This document shows, piece after piece, positions 43,063 to 53,530 of a DNA stretch of 64,000 nucleotides. The stretch covers positions 98,932,489-98,996,488 of the forward strand of contig CM077025.1 in assembly GCA_039090855.1 (NCBI GenBank). The letters run 5' to 3'. A program made the translations under genes and the position numbers. The notes beneath the pieces were generated by a model, which was not told where the DNA came from, did not search any database, and was given only the letters and a program-made list of their open reading frames with translations. Source of the DNA: Macrothele yani. Its lineage: Eukaryota > Arthropoda > Arachnida > Araneae > Macrothelidae. Position 1 is the first letter of the stretch. Every line of letters begins with the position of its first letter.

Positions 43063-44432
43063 TCCTTTTTAGCACGTCTTTTGTAAAAAAAGATCGTGCT
43101 TATGTTATCGGTTTGTCCGTCCGTCCGTCCGTCCGTCTGTACCCATGATATCTCTGCAACTGTTTGTCCGATTTGAAAAATTCCTTTTGCATTAAGAAGC
43201 TTGAAATATGCGAATGATGATCCTTTATTTCGTTTTTTTTTTTTTTTTTTTTACGATGTATAATTTCGCCGCTAGAAGGCGTAAATGCAGATGATGTCGA
43301 ATTCAAAAATACGTTTTATTCCACATATTTGCTTCTAAGCATCCGATTGAAAAAATTATTTTATCTTTCGATTCCATTTATGGCGAAGAGTATTTTAGAT
43401 ATAAGTACTTTTTCAAATTACGCATAGATTTTCCGCTAGGGGACGTAAAAGTAAATTACATTTTTCCCGATAACTCTGCTTCTGAAACTCCGATTTGAAA
43501 AATATTTTCTTCAGAGGATACATCTCCTGATGGAAAATCTTTTGCATATAATTTCAAATTTTTGGTAAAGAATACTTTGACCACCAGGGGGCGTAAGTGT
43601 TAATTTTTGCTTCGGATGTATTCGCCATAAAATCCGAGCTTCTAAAATATCGATTGAAAAAATTATTTCATGGACAGATGCCACTGACATCGATAAACCT
43701 TTTTGGAATATATTTTTCCTAAAATATTCCACAGTTTCTGCGCCAGGGGGCGTAGATGCAAATCTTATTTTTGTCAATCTCTCTACTTCTAGGAGTCCGA
43801 TTTGAAAAATTCCTTCTTTGTTGGCTAGTGTTTTCCGTGTGACATGTTTTTCATATAATTTCGAAATTTACAAGTAAATCATAGACTTGGGGGCACAAAG
43901 GTAAATTGCGTTTTCTGCGTCATTTCTGCTCCTAAAGCTCCGATTTGAAAAATTCTTCCTGTATCGCATACAAGACCTGATGGAAAATATTTTTCACATA
44001 ATTTCTAATGTTTGGTAAAGAATGGTTTGGCCACCAGGGGTCTAAGTGTTAATTTCTGCTTCTGATGTATTTGTAGCAAAATCTGGGCTCCTGAAAACTC
44101 GAATAATTTTTTTTCTTGGACCGATACCGCTTATATGGAAAAACCTTTTGAGATTACTTTCTTCCTAAAATAATGCATGGTTTTCCCACCAGCGGACGTA
44201 AAGTCACATCGTATTTTTGTCGATATCTCTGTTTCTAAGAGTTCGTAAGCTCACGATTCCATTTACAGCAATATCTGAGGGATTAAAAACCCGATTGAAA
44301 ATCTTCTTTCTTTCGTCAGATCTATTGTTTTCCATACCGGTTCCATTGGCTTTGAATAGCTTTGATAAATTTAATTTGCGTCAGTACGGATTCAAAGACG
44401 TGCTTATTACACCCGAAAATTCGGTGTCATCT
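43063..44432 (-). repeat. Dispersed repeat R1, copy 2 (inverted, fewer units)
   Basis: The same element as 6262-8192 on the opposite strand, from AGCACGTCTTTTGT (43071) with a GTCCGTCCGTCCGTC run near 43117-43137, to AAAGACGTGCTTATTACACC and CGGTGTCATC near 44394-44430. About seven units are spaced near 152 bp, marked by GCGGCGTAAA-type or CCACCAGGGGGCGTAAG motifs near 43275, 43440, 43580, 43743, 43885, 44030 and 44185. Copy 1 has about eleven. Confidence 0.85.
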
Positions 44433-44902
44433 TTCTTGTTTGAATTTCTTTTCTATATAAATTATGTTACTTTGCGTTAGACTTACTTCCCCGAATTGCG
44501 TTATACTTTTTAGCAACGACTGACCGTGAGTTGATGGTACATAAAAGCCACTCCGAGTGTATAACGCTGGGACTTCGGTGTTGTGGTACGAAGAGAAGAT
44601 GATTCACTGATAGTATTTCGATGCATGTTATTTTGATGATCTGCATAATTTATAAACTACGAGCCTGATAATGGGATTCAGTCTGCAAGCTCTTGTTATT
44701 CAAACAGAAATTGCGTTGGTGTTTGAGATCTGTAAGTCAACAAGGAATAAAAAAGTTCTTTGTAAATTCCGTTTGTTGCTATGTCGATTCCTGAGAACAT
44801 TAGTGGTCAACTAAGTGTTAGTCTTAAGCCTTTTGTTTTTAAGTGACTATTTCGACAAACAATCTGGAAAATACGTGCACCTGAAGCCTTAAAAACATTA
44901 TA
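44433..44902. other. AT-rich spacer, nothing recognised
   Basis: No element ends or conserved blocks. Contains several short imperfect direct motifs but no gene. Confidence 0.4.
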
Positions 44903-44904
44903 TA

Positions 44905-45061
44905 CAGGGTGTCCGAAATGTCTATATGATCACTCGCATTTACAATATGTGTTCCACATGTCCACCACAATCCTCCACGTGTTTTCTTAGCAGATGTACC
45001 ATGTTTGTTTGGATTCTTGTCAGCATATTGGGATCGACAGCAGCACAAGCCTCGGCAGTTC
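44905..45061 (-). pseudogene. Mariner-like transposase C-terminal fragment with one element end
   Basis: On the minus strand a short frame ends LRKHVEDCGGHVEHIL and stop (about 45061-44940), the characteristic C-terminal 'GGHVEHIL' of a large arthropod group of mariner/Tc1-related (DUF4817-type) transposases. It is followed by GGACACCCTG and TA (44903-44904), so the terminal CAGGGTGTCC inverted repeat and TA target are also present. Everything upstream is lost. Confidence 0.7.
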
Positions 45062-45207
45062 ACTCCCTAATTAAAAAGTGTGAATACCATTTTTTCATCT
45101 ATAAAGAAAAACATATTTTAACCACTGGTTAAAAAAACACATAAAAAAACATATTTTTATATAAAGAAAAACATAACCTGTAAAGAAAAGCATATTTTAC
45201 AAGCATT

Positions 45208-45352
45208 GCGACATACCTACCTCAGCGGTGAAACACATATCAAGACGGCAAAGTTGCAACGACAAACTTCGTTGGTGTTGCTTAATTGGGAAAGCATTCA
45301 GCTCCGGAGCGGAAGGATACTGGTTCGATTCTCGCCACCAGAAAAATAGCTT
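45208..45352 (+). repeat. tRNA-like repeat, unit 1
   Basis: Contains GACATACCTACCTCAG, then a tRNA-like segment with an A-box-like TGCTTAATTGGGAAAGC, the loop CTCCGGAGC and a B box GGTTCGATTC. It is repeated with changes at 45549-45696. The acceptor ends pair less well than in unit 2. Confidence 0.6.
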
Positions 45353-45548
45353 TTACGCTATATGGGCGCCCGAAAGTAAAATGAATCTCCTATCCGTTAG
45401 GTTCTTCGAAAAATGTGTGCTGTTCGTTTCACACATTGCCTGGAATTTGTCAGAATTCCTTCTTATTCAGCGAGCTCTCCTTTAAGCGTGATTTGCCGGC
45501 TGACCCAGAAACCTACGATTCCGGCCCATGTTTTTTCAGGGGGGGGGG

Positions 45549-45696
45549 GAGGTATGTGACATACCTACCTCAGAGGTGACACATATGTCAAGACGGCAAA
45601 GTTACAACGACAAACTTTGCCAGTGTAGCTTAACTGGGAAAGCATTCGGCTCCGGAGCAGAAGGTTACTGGTTCGATTCCACCACTGGCAAAAAAG
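45549..45696 (+). repeat. tRNA-like repeat, unit 2 (possible tRNA-Arg(CCG)-like sequence)
   Basis: The core 45619-45690 starts TGCCAGT and ends ACTGGCA, a perfect 7-bp acceptor-like pair, with A-box-like TAGCTTAACTGGGAAAGC, an anticodon-like loop CTCCGGA and B box GGTTCGATTCC. The T-arm is imperfect and the copy sits in a tandem duplicate with a shared 5' flank (CAAGACGGCAAAGTTACAAC), so a tRNA-derived repeat is likelier than a working tRNA gene. Confidence 0.5.
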
Positions 45697-45856
45697 ATTT
45701 TACTCTATATCATATGTATTGTAAATTACATTAGTTCCAGAATCAGTTCCACCCTGCAGAATGTTGAACGCAAAATCAGATTTTCATATAGCAAGGAACG
45801 AAAACAGCAACAATATAATAACTAAATATAAAATGGTTTCAAAATCGGTAGAGTGC

Positions 45857-46065
45857 AGCCCCGGTTGTGCAGTGGTCTAAGCTATCGCATCTGGTCATTT
45901 GTCCGAGATGAATCCGGGTTCGAATCCCGTTGAGGCATGGATGTTGTGTTTGTCTTACGGCACTTGCCTTCCCTAGAATCAGTGGCCCTAAATTATGGAC
46001 GCCCGACTGCTTATAGACCATTGATTTGCTCACGGTAGTCGTTAAACTTCCAAACAAAACAAAAA
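45857..46065 (+). mobile_element. tRNA-derived SINE, diverged copy
   Basis: GCAGCCCCGGTTGTGCAGTG to CCAAACAAAACAAAAA. B box GGTTCGAATCCCG is intact. Several substitutions in the body and a broken A-tail show it is older than the copies at 40504 and 40998. Confidence 0.88.
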
Positions 46066-46364
46066 TTAGTAGAAATAGGTACAGTGAATGCAAGACTCAT
46101 TAAAACTGAGGGCAAGAATAGTAAATATAAGACTCGAAAAAATTAAGAACAGAGGTAAGAAGAAATGCCATGCCCTTCTTGAGAGCTGAAAGTAGGAACA
46201 TGAATACAAGAATTGTGAGTAAAACCTGGAATAATTATTGCAAGAATCTTACGAAGTGAGAATGCGAATAATGCAAAACTCAGAACTGAGGTGTTGCTCT
46301 GTTTAAATTTTGGTCAAAAAAATATTAATCTCCAATTAATTATAAGGAACTATACACCAACAGT

Positions 46365-46685
46365 ATTAAGAATAGTATAACTATATTAGAAATCCGAATT
46401 TCTTGACGTAGAGTAGAAATCAAAATTTCTAAGGTTTCGCACATCAACCAGATGGCTTTTTCAAGGAAGTCTTATATTTACTATTCTAAATATAAAATAT
46501 ACTGAAAGGTAGACAGCTAAAGACAGCTAACTCTAGCTGTCTTTAGCTGTCTACCTTCCTTGAATAAGCCATTTGGTTGATGTACGAAAGCTTGGAAATT
46601 TTTATTTCTACTCTGCGCCAAGAAATTCTGATTTCCAGTATAGTTATACTGTTCTTAATATCAATTTATCTTTTATTATTGTTTC
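46365..46685. repeat. Foldback repeat with about 110-bp imperfect arms
   Basis: The left arm starts TTAAGAATAGTATAACTATA and its inverse TATAGTTATACTGTTCTTAA lies near 46636-46660. Both arms include CACATCAACC...TGGC and TTCAAGGAAG. An inner second stem GGTAGACAGCTAAAGACAGC pairs with GCTGTCTTTAGCTGTCTACC around 46525. Confidence 0.88.
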
Positions 46686-46744
46686 CATTGTGGCCCTTTC
46701 ACTAAAAGTTCCCTACCATTAGCAAAATAATCCTTTCTCGACGT

Positions 46745-47163
46745 CCCATAGTTCAATGAGCTTTAAACAGCTCCGTGAACTTTAAACAGTTCCCCGTCAC
46801 TAATCTAGTGCTACAGTAAACAGTTCCTCCGTGAGTTTTAAACAGTACCCGTCCCTAATCTAGTGCTACAGTAAACAGTTCCACCGTGAGTTTTAAACAG
46901 TACCCGTCCCTAATCTAGTGCTACTGTAAACAGTTCCACCGTGAGTTTTAAACAGTGCCCGTCCCTAATCTAGTGCTACTGTAAACAGTTTCACCGTGAG
47001 CTTTAAACAGTTCCACCGTGAACTTTAAATAGTTCCCCATCCCTAATCTATTGCTACTGTAAACAGTTCCACCGTGAGCTTTAAGCAGTACCCGTCCCTA
47101 ATCTAGTGCTACTGTAAACAGTTCCACCGTTATCTTTGAACAATTCCCCGTCCCTAATCTAGT
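46745..47163. repeat. 55-bp minisatellite grown from a SINE body
   Basis: CCCGTCCCTAATCTAGTGCT recurs at a 55-bp period (TAATCTAGTG at 46801, 46856, 46911 and 46966), then with more irregular spacing to 47160. Each unit has AAACAGTTCCACCGTGAG. The unit corresponds to the minus strand of the SINE 3' body and leads directly into the rest of that SINE at 47164. Confidence 0.88.
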
Positions 47164-47299
47164 GCTACGGTATCCAGGAAGGAAGAGAGCCAGTGCCGTA
47201 AGACAAACACAACATCCATGCCTCCAGGATTCGAACCCGGTATCATCTCGGACGAATGGTCAGAAGTCAGCGCTTAGGCCACTGCGCCACAGGGGCGGC
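47164..47299 (-). mobile_element. tRNA-derived SINE, 5' part, expanded 3' body
   Basis: Minus-strand SINE with the B box (GGATTCGAACCCGG on the plus strand near 47226), A-box region and 5' end GCCGCCCC at 47299. Its 3' body has been replaced by the 55-bp array to the left. Confidence 0.85.
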
Positions 47300-47407
47300 C
47301 CAATAAACGTTCACCCCCACCTAGTTCTAATGGACATGATGGGGAGGGGGGGATTTTTTAATTTGATTATCTTTCTACTACTGCTTTGTTATAATTTTTT
47401 ATTATTA

Positions 47408-48800
47408 TTGGGTTGGAAAGAAAGTTATGTCTGCAAATGCGAGGCAACAGAAAAGCGCTAATTACCGTACATACAAGTATACAGATCAGTCCAAAATGTA
47501 GTCACCATCATTTCCCATGACCTGCTCCCATCGTCTGGGCAGCTGTTGGATACCGTCCTTGTATAACTGTGGCGGCTTGGATGCCGGCCTTGTAGAACTG
47601 TTGCGGTTTGGATGCCGTCCTTGTAGAACTGTGGCGGTTTGGATACCGGCCTTGTAAAACTGTGGAGGCTTGGATACCGGCCTTGTAGAACTGTGGAGGC
47701 TTGGATGCCGGCCCTGTCGAACTTTGGTGGCTTGCATACCGGCCTTGTAGAACTGTGGCGGCTTGGATGCCGGCCTTGTAGAACTGTGGCGGCTTGGATG
47801 CCGGCCTTGTAGAACTGTGGCGGCTTGGATGCTGGCCTTGTCGAACTTTGGCGGCTTGGATACCGGCCTTGTAGAACTGTGGCGGCTTGGATGCAAAGAA
47901 GTAAATGCGCGCTCGACATCGTCCCGGTTGGTGAACCGCTGTCCGTCCCGGAAATGCCGCAACGACTGGAAAAGGTTGTAGTCGCTTAGGGCAATTTCCG
48001 GGGAATAGGCTGGGGCCTGGGTGTGGTAGCAGCTCCCAGCCCAGGTCCATGATCTTGTGACAGGTCATCCGTGTTGTGTGAAGTCTCGCTCCTTCCTGCT
48101 GTAGGAGGACGCCTTGCGGTTCAGCAGCACTAGTCATTTCGACATGAGCGATGCGTCGAACTGACGGCACTACACATCGGCGGTGATAGTGGTGTTGTCC
48201 GGCAACAGCTCAAAAAACACAACAACCCGTATATCCCACCAAACAGACAGCTGGACCTTACGTCGTGTAAGCCGTCTTTGGGAGTCGGCATACTTTTTTT
48301 TTGTTTTTTTTTTTTTTTTTTTTGGGGGGGGGTCCAACCACTGTTTCAAAGCGCTGGCATTGTTATACAGAACTCATTTCTCGTCACCTGTTACACTGCG
48401 GTCCAAGAAAGGTTCAACTTGGTCACGTGCAAGCAGGGAAACTCATGCACTCATACCATTTGCTTTTTGCTCAACTTTGAGTTGATGGGGAGGGGTACCC
48501 AAACTCTCCTTTTGTGCACATTCCCATGTTGACGCCGGTGCGTAATAATGCTTGTGTGGGTGGTCTCCACTAAGGTCTTCAGTATGTCCATATCCACGTT
48601 TGCGGGTTTTCCGGCAAAGGGACGGTCTGACAGGTCAAAATTTCTTCTCGAAACCGTTTGAAACAACGACAACACTGATGATGTGATATGGCACTGGTAA
48701 TGTTCCTTACAGCACTTGCAGGGGGGGGTGCTAATATTGACGAAACTCATACAGCATGCAATGGCGGATGTGCTCCTTGTCCACTTTCATGCTGGCAGGT
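47408..48800 (-). pseudogene. Mariner transposase, disrupted and carrying a minisatellite
   Basis: Reading leftwards: N-terminal remnants (VNISTPPCKCCKEHYQCHIT-like decay, FDLSDRPFAGKPANVDMDIL, near 48750-48590), HKRRVWVPLP near 48500, then after a gap QQEGARLHTTRM (about 48090), KIMDLGWELLPHP, LRHFRDGQRFTNRDDVERAF and finally RRWEQVMGNDGDYILD near 47530-47490. The usual second catalytic aspartate (QQD) is a glutamate (QQE). The C-terminal KPPQFYKAGIQ segment is expanded into a 31-bp tandem array. A left end TTGGGTTGGAAAGAAAGTTA begins at 47408 next to TA; the other end was not found. Confidence 0.82.
47556..47897 (-). repeat. 31-bp minisatellite within a mariner gene, 11 units
   Basis: TTGTAGAACTGTGGCGGCTT-type units start at 47559, 47590, 47621, 47652, 47683, 47714, 47745, 47776, 47807, 47838 and 47869. 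Because 31 is not a multiple of 3, three units encode a 31-residue cycle (KPPQFYKAGIQ, ATVLQGRHP, SRHSSTRP), and all three minus-strand frames remain open through the array. Confidence 0.95.
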
Positions 48801-48973
48801 GCTTATATTCTTCACCTTTTGACGGCTAACTGCTACTGATTTAAGCCACTTATATCTTCTGATGTGCTGCCGGTGTGTTGCGCAATCTCAGTGGCTCATG
48901 TGCGCCGTGGCCGGGTCTCCGATTTCGAGTACCTCGTCGTCAGGCATTACTTTCTTTACCGCCCAATACATAT
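48801..48973. other. Spacer between mariner and SINE
   Basis: Nothing recognised; probably includes the decayed 5' end of the mariner element. Confidence 0.35.
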
Positions 48974-48984
48974 AAGTTTACGAA

Positions 48985-49197
48985 GCCGCCTCGGTGGCGC
49001 AGCGGTCTGAGCGATAGCTTCTGATCGTTCTTCCGAAAAGGGGTTCGAATTCCGGTGAGGTATGGATGTTGTGTTTGTCTTACGGCACTGACTCTCTCCC
49101 TTTCCTAACACCAGTGACCCTAAATTAGGGACGGGCGACTGCTTATAGCCCATTGAGTTGCTCACGGTGGTCGTTAAACCTTAAAAAAAAAAAAAAG
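48985..49197 (+). mobile_element. tRNA-derived SINE with 11-bp target duplication
   Basis: From GCCGCCTCGGTGGCGCAGCG to an A-run. The target duplication is AAGTTTACGAA (48974-48984) against AAGTTTGCGAA (49198-49208), one mismatch. A and B boxes are present (GGTTCGAATTCCGG). Confidence 0.92.
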
Positions 49198-49208
49198 AAG
49201 TTTGCGAA

Positions 49209-49553
49209 AAACTGAACTATCTTTTTAATTTAATTATCGTTTACCACTGTTTTTTAAATTTATTATTGAATGTAATTTCACAAAAAAATTATCTATTTCT
49301 GGGCTGTGGAAGGTTGCGCATCCTACTTCGGAAGGCCCCACAGGTATGAAAATGAAACCCAATTCTCCTATCTGCATATTATGTTTCTTATTTCTTCCTG
49401 CCTTTTTCATTTTTTCACTTTCCCATTTTCTCATAATGTTTTGTTTACAAATTATTTCAAAATTTTCACATTTCAAAAACTTTTCGTGGCCCACCAAAAA
49501 ATTGGGTCGCGACCCACCAGTGAGTACCGACCCATAGTTTGGGAAACACTGGT
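49209..49553 (-). mobile_element. Probable hAT MITE end
   Basis: The right edge, on the minus strand, reads CAGTGTTTCCCAAACTATGG followed by GGGTCGCGACCCA, a pattern common at non-autonomous hAT ends across animals. I could not place the left end or the 8-bp duplication with confidence. Confidence 0.5.
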
Positions 49554-49616
49554 CTAATAAAATCCCCGCTTAGGTGCAGAGTAATGAAGATCATGCTGAC
49601 ACTTGGATTATCCAGG

Positions 49617-49836
49617 ATTTTTAAGGCGGCAAACCGAATAGCCATTGCCTTGCTTTCTGTTCAACATGCAACTTTAACATCAGAAAACTTGAAAATTACA
49701 TCGCCCTGGAGAGGATATCGAACCCGTATCTTTCGATTTTCGCTCCAGGGAGATGTAATTTTCAAGTTTTCTGATGTTAAAGTTACATGTTGAACAGAAA
49801 GCAAGGCAATGGCTATTCTGTTGGCCGTCTTAAAAG
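49617..49836. repeat. Foldback hairpin with about 95-bp arms
   Basis: The left arm 49617-49711 and right arm 49743-49836 are inverted copies with only a few mismatches (AAACTTGAAAATTACATC against GATGTAATTTTCAAGTTT). The 31-base loop is AT-rich with GATATCGAACCCGTATC, which looks B-box-like. A compact MITE or an inverted duplication would explain it. Confidence 0.92.
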
Positions 49837-51404
49837 CCCTGTGGTTGTTCCATGTATTTCTGAAGAATATTTTTCCACAATCTCCACACTTAAATTAAAG
49901 CCTATACGTTGTGCAAATAACATACTGTACAATGTTTGGACGATAAATCCTCACCGTCAACAGGAATATTTTCAGCTGTTAATCTGTCACATTTACACTG
50001 ATTTAGGCAACTGGTCAAATAAAATTCGTTAATGTCGGTCATGTAGTTCTAACAGAAAAAGTGCCTTAGAGCGGATTAGGTGAAACAAACCCAGAGAGAA
50101 GGATCTCAAGATTTTAAAAAACAATTTAGAATTTGGTTCGTTGTTTTCATCAGTTAGCATTTTTTATTAAAGTTTTATTGCTAATTATTTTTACTAGATT
50201 GTATTAAAATTGCTTAATTGGAGCAATTTTAAATAAAAGAAAAAAGTTACGTGGGAGTCAGATTCTAAGAAAGTTAAGTTTCCCTTTAGATACTGTTCTG
50301 TCATTCTAACGGTTCCTAATGTTCAGTGTGAATAACATGTGTCAGTCATACTAATACGCTAACTCTTGAAAAACTGAATGATTCTTTTTTTTAAACTGGA
50401 TGATTCTCATCAACCAGTTTTTATAAACTGAAACCGCGAAAATTATTTCCAAATATTTTACTTATTTATTGAAAAAAAAATTTTTTTTTCTTAATTCTTC
50501 ATTCAAAGCTGCCGTCAAAAATTTCTGGCTGTTTCTTTAACCGGCTTCATATCGAGTTTCCGCTACAACAACAACAAAAAAAAAAAAAATTGTAAAATAA
50601 TTTTCCTTCCTCTCCCCCTCTCCACGACGTGGGGTCTAGGGGGGTATCAATACGCCTATGGGATAGGTTTTCCCAAGCGCAGGAAGGAAAGGGGTTAGAA
50701 ACTCACCAAAACAGATGTCGTAGGAGATAAAAAGAGATTGTTTAGCACAAACAGAATAGGGAGAAGCCTGTAGACAATCATCCCAGAACAGATGAGAAGA
50801 ATAAATTGTTTTTAAAAGTATAAAACCATTTCATGAACATTTAGCGCATTGTTCGTCATTAATAACGCAACATTTGATCGCTTCTTACAACGTTAAGTTG
50901 AATCAACAACTTAACAGATGTGAAAATTTTAACATGAAAATATTGTTATAATTTTGTATCAGCAATTGAAGCCTAAGTTCCACTGGACTGCCTACCACTT
51001 AAAACCTATCCAAATAAGACCTAAGCTTATGTCCTTTGTAAGCTGCTCAGAATGAATATGTTGTGTCTAATTCTGTCTCATTTTATTTTTAATTGTCTCA
51101 ATTTATTTTTAAATTATATACGTACTTAATGTGTCTGACTTAAAATTTATAACTTCTAATTTGCAAGAGTATTCTTTAGATTAGGTGCCTTGTAAGCATT
51201 AGGGCATAACGTGCTGCCTTTTATTTTCATCTGTAGTTTCAAAAATGCACTCCCGGTGTGTTACGGCTGGAAAATGGTACCGAGTGGAGAGTTCCTCCAT
51301 ATCCTACTTTCGTTTGTAGCAATTTTGTTTTCTTACAGACGGATAGGGATCTATCTTTCCACCATGAGGAATTTTTATGACCAGAAATTTCTGCTACTCG
51401 GATT
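49837..51404. other. AT-rich sequence with a partial R2 repeat
   Basis: Most of this stretch has no recognisable features. At about 50385-50670 there is a third partial copy of repeat R2 (GCCGTCAAAAATTTCTGGCT, then GGGGGTATCAATACGCC). A 108-residue plus frame at 51211-51537 is hydrophobic but overlaps the satellite that follows and has no known domain. Confidence 0.45.
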
Positions 51405-51960
51405 TACACTTTTCCAAATTTTCAAGTGCGTTGTTCGTCTATTGACAGGGTTGTCCAATGATTTAATTTTGAGCTTTTTAGAGCCCATGAAAAAGATTAC
51501 ATATGTTAGTTTGCATTTGGGGGTTAGCGCCCCCTAAATTTAAATTTTTCCAAATTTTCAAGTGCGCTGTTCGTCTATTGACAGGGTTGTCCAATGATTT
51601 AATTTTGAGCTTTTTAGAGCCCATGAAAAAGAATATATATGTTAGTTTGCATTTGGGGGGTTAGCGCCCCCTAAATTTAAATTTTTCCAAATTTTCAAGT
51701 GCGTTGTTCGTCTATTGACAGGGTTGTCCAATGATTTAATTTTGAGCTTTTTAGAGCCCATGAAAAAGAATATATATGTTAGTTTGCATTTGGGGGGTTA
51801 GCGCCCCCTAAATTCAAATTTTTCCAAATTTTCAAGTGCGCTGTTCGTCTATTGATAGCGTGGTCTTGTGATTTAAGTTTGAGCTTTTTGAACCCATAAC
51901 AAAGGTAATATATATTAGTTTAGGATTGGAGGTAACCCTCTTAAATTTCAACATTTCTAA
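51405..51960. repeat. 138-141 bp satellite, about four copies
   Basis: TTTTTCCAAATTTTCAAGTG recurs at about 51411, 51546, 51686 and 51827. Each unit contains CGTCTATTGACAGGGTTGTC, TTGAGCTTTTTAGAGCCCAT and GGGGTTAGCGCCCCCTAAAT; the fourth copy is diverged. Confidence 0.95.
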
Positions 51961-52289
51961 GACAAAGTGCAATTTTTAAACGGTCGGTAAATATTTATGT
52001 AATCAGTTTTCCTAGACTAGACCGGAAGCGTCCTCCGACGTTACGTATTATATACAAATCATCCATAGTGGGCAAGTGTCGGGTGGGCTTTAGCCCGCAC
52101 CCTGCATCAACATCCCTCTACCCTTTACTTTTCTTTACCTTTTCATTATCAACGCTTTCTTGAATTCTACCTTACACCCACATAACCCCTCCCCCACCCC
52201 TCACTATAGTTTCTCACGATTTTCGTTGGACGACACATTTAATACCTTAATCACGCTGACGACTACCTTCTGTTTTTTACTTTTTACAC
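51961..52289. other. Spacer, nothing recognised
   Basis: AT-rich then C-rich sequence (ACCCCTCCCCCACCCC near 52185). No gene or element end seen. Confidence 0.35.
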
Positions 52290-52301
52290 ATCATTTGATA
52301 T

Positions 52302-53117
52302 CATCATCATCATCATTGTCAACCATTATCAATCCACTGCTGGACGAAGGTCTCCCCAAGTTTCCTCCACAACGGTCTGTCTTGTGCCAGTCTCCTCCAT
52401 GTCACTCCCGCATATTTACGAATTTCATCCACCCATCTCCCATGTGGTCTTTTTCTGGGTCTTTTCCTGTCCCTTGGAATCCAATCTAAAATTTCGGCTG
52501 TCCATCTATGGTCTGTCCTTCTGGCAGTATGTCCAGCCCATTGCCATTTCAGGGATTTAACTCTGATCATGATGTCTTCCACTCTCGTCATTTTTCGGAT
52601 CCACGAGTTCCTCTTCTTATCTCTCCTGGTTATACCAAGCATGCACCTCTCCATGCTACTTTGAGTTGTCTGCAGCCTTTGTATGTCTCTTTTAGTTAAG
52701 GTCCACGTCTCTGCACCATACGTAAGCACTGGAAGGATGCATTGATCAAACACTTTTCTTTTAAGACATAATGGCATATTGCTCTTGAAAATTATGCTGT
52801 TTCTTCCAAAAGCTCTCCAGGCAAGTTTTGTACGCCGATTAATTTCTTCATCAATGTGACCCTCACTTGATATCTGCTGTCCAAGATAAACATACGTATC
52901 TGTTATCTCCAGTTTTTCTCCATCAATCGATAAATCTTCATTTCTTGTAAAAGCATTGAACATCACTTTTGTCTTCTGAAAGTTCATTTTTAATCCCACT
53001 TCTTTACTCTTGTCAGCAAGTTCCTGGATCATACTCTGCAGCTCTGATGGGGTAGTTGCAAAAATGACTACGTCATCAGCAAAACGAAGGTGGGTTAGAT
53101 AATCTCCATTAATCTTT
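52302..53117 (-). mobile_element. RTE-like LINE, 5'-truncated, with 12-bp target duplication
   Basis: The duplication ATCATTTGATAT flanks it at 52290-52301 and 53118-53129. The 3' end is (ATC)n read on the plus strand. Only the last third of the LINE is present, from within the reverse transcriptase. The residues shared with 5732-6067 look identical, so both are recent offspring of one source. Confidence 0.9.
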
Positions 53118-53122
53118 ATCAT
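52319..53122 (-). pseudogene. LINE reverse transcriptase C-terminal part, uninterrupted
   Basis: An open 267-residue frame beginning MIKINGDYLTHLRFADDVVI, so it includes the catalytic FADD motif near residue 15. It continues through the thumb and linker (KMNFQKTKVMF, YVYLGQQISSEGHID, GAETWTLTKRDIQRLQ) and the C-terminal basic region. No stops or shifts are visible, but the endonuclease and the first RT motifs are absent because of 5' truncation. The product would not be active. Confidence 0.88.
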
Positions 53123-53149
53123 TTGATATATCCTACATTAACTCACGAA

Positions 53150-53530
53150 AGATTTAGTGTATCGATTAAAAAAAAACACGGGAGGTAAAGATGAATCTTT
53201 TTTTAAAATCACTCCGTCAAAGCTTATGCGAAATAATGTAATAGCATCCCTCCCTCCCTTTTTTAAAATTACAAATGTTTTGCACAACTTTGTCTTCTAC
53301 TTGGCTTTTTTTTTTCGATTAAAGAAATAAAACTAATTTCAAACCCTAGGGATAAAACTAGCTTCTTTTTTTTTTTTTTCACGGGGAAAATTTTATTTTT
53401 TATTTTTTTACACACGACAGACTTAGTGTTTCGATAAAAAATAAAATTCACGGGAGGTAAAGATGTATCTTTTTTTTAAATCACTCGGTCAAAGCTTAAG
53501 CGAAATAATGTAATAGCATTTTTTCGCCCG
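53150..53530. repeat. About 100-bp direct duplication, 268 bp apart
   Basis: Segments near 53165-53250 and 53440-53520 share ACGGGAGGTAAAGATG, TCAAAGCTTA and GCGAAATAATGTAATAGCAT. Between them is T-rich sequence. Confidence 0.8.

Noticed and set aside
51211..51537. 108-residue hydrophobic frame
   Set aside because: Its end lies within the 140-bp satellite and its hydrophobicity is explained by T-rich sequence.
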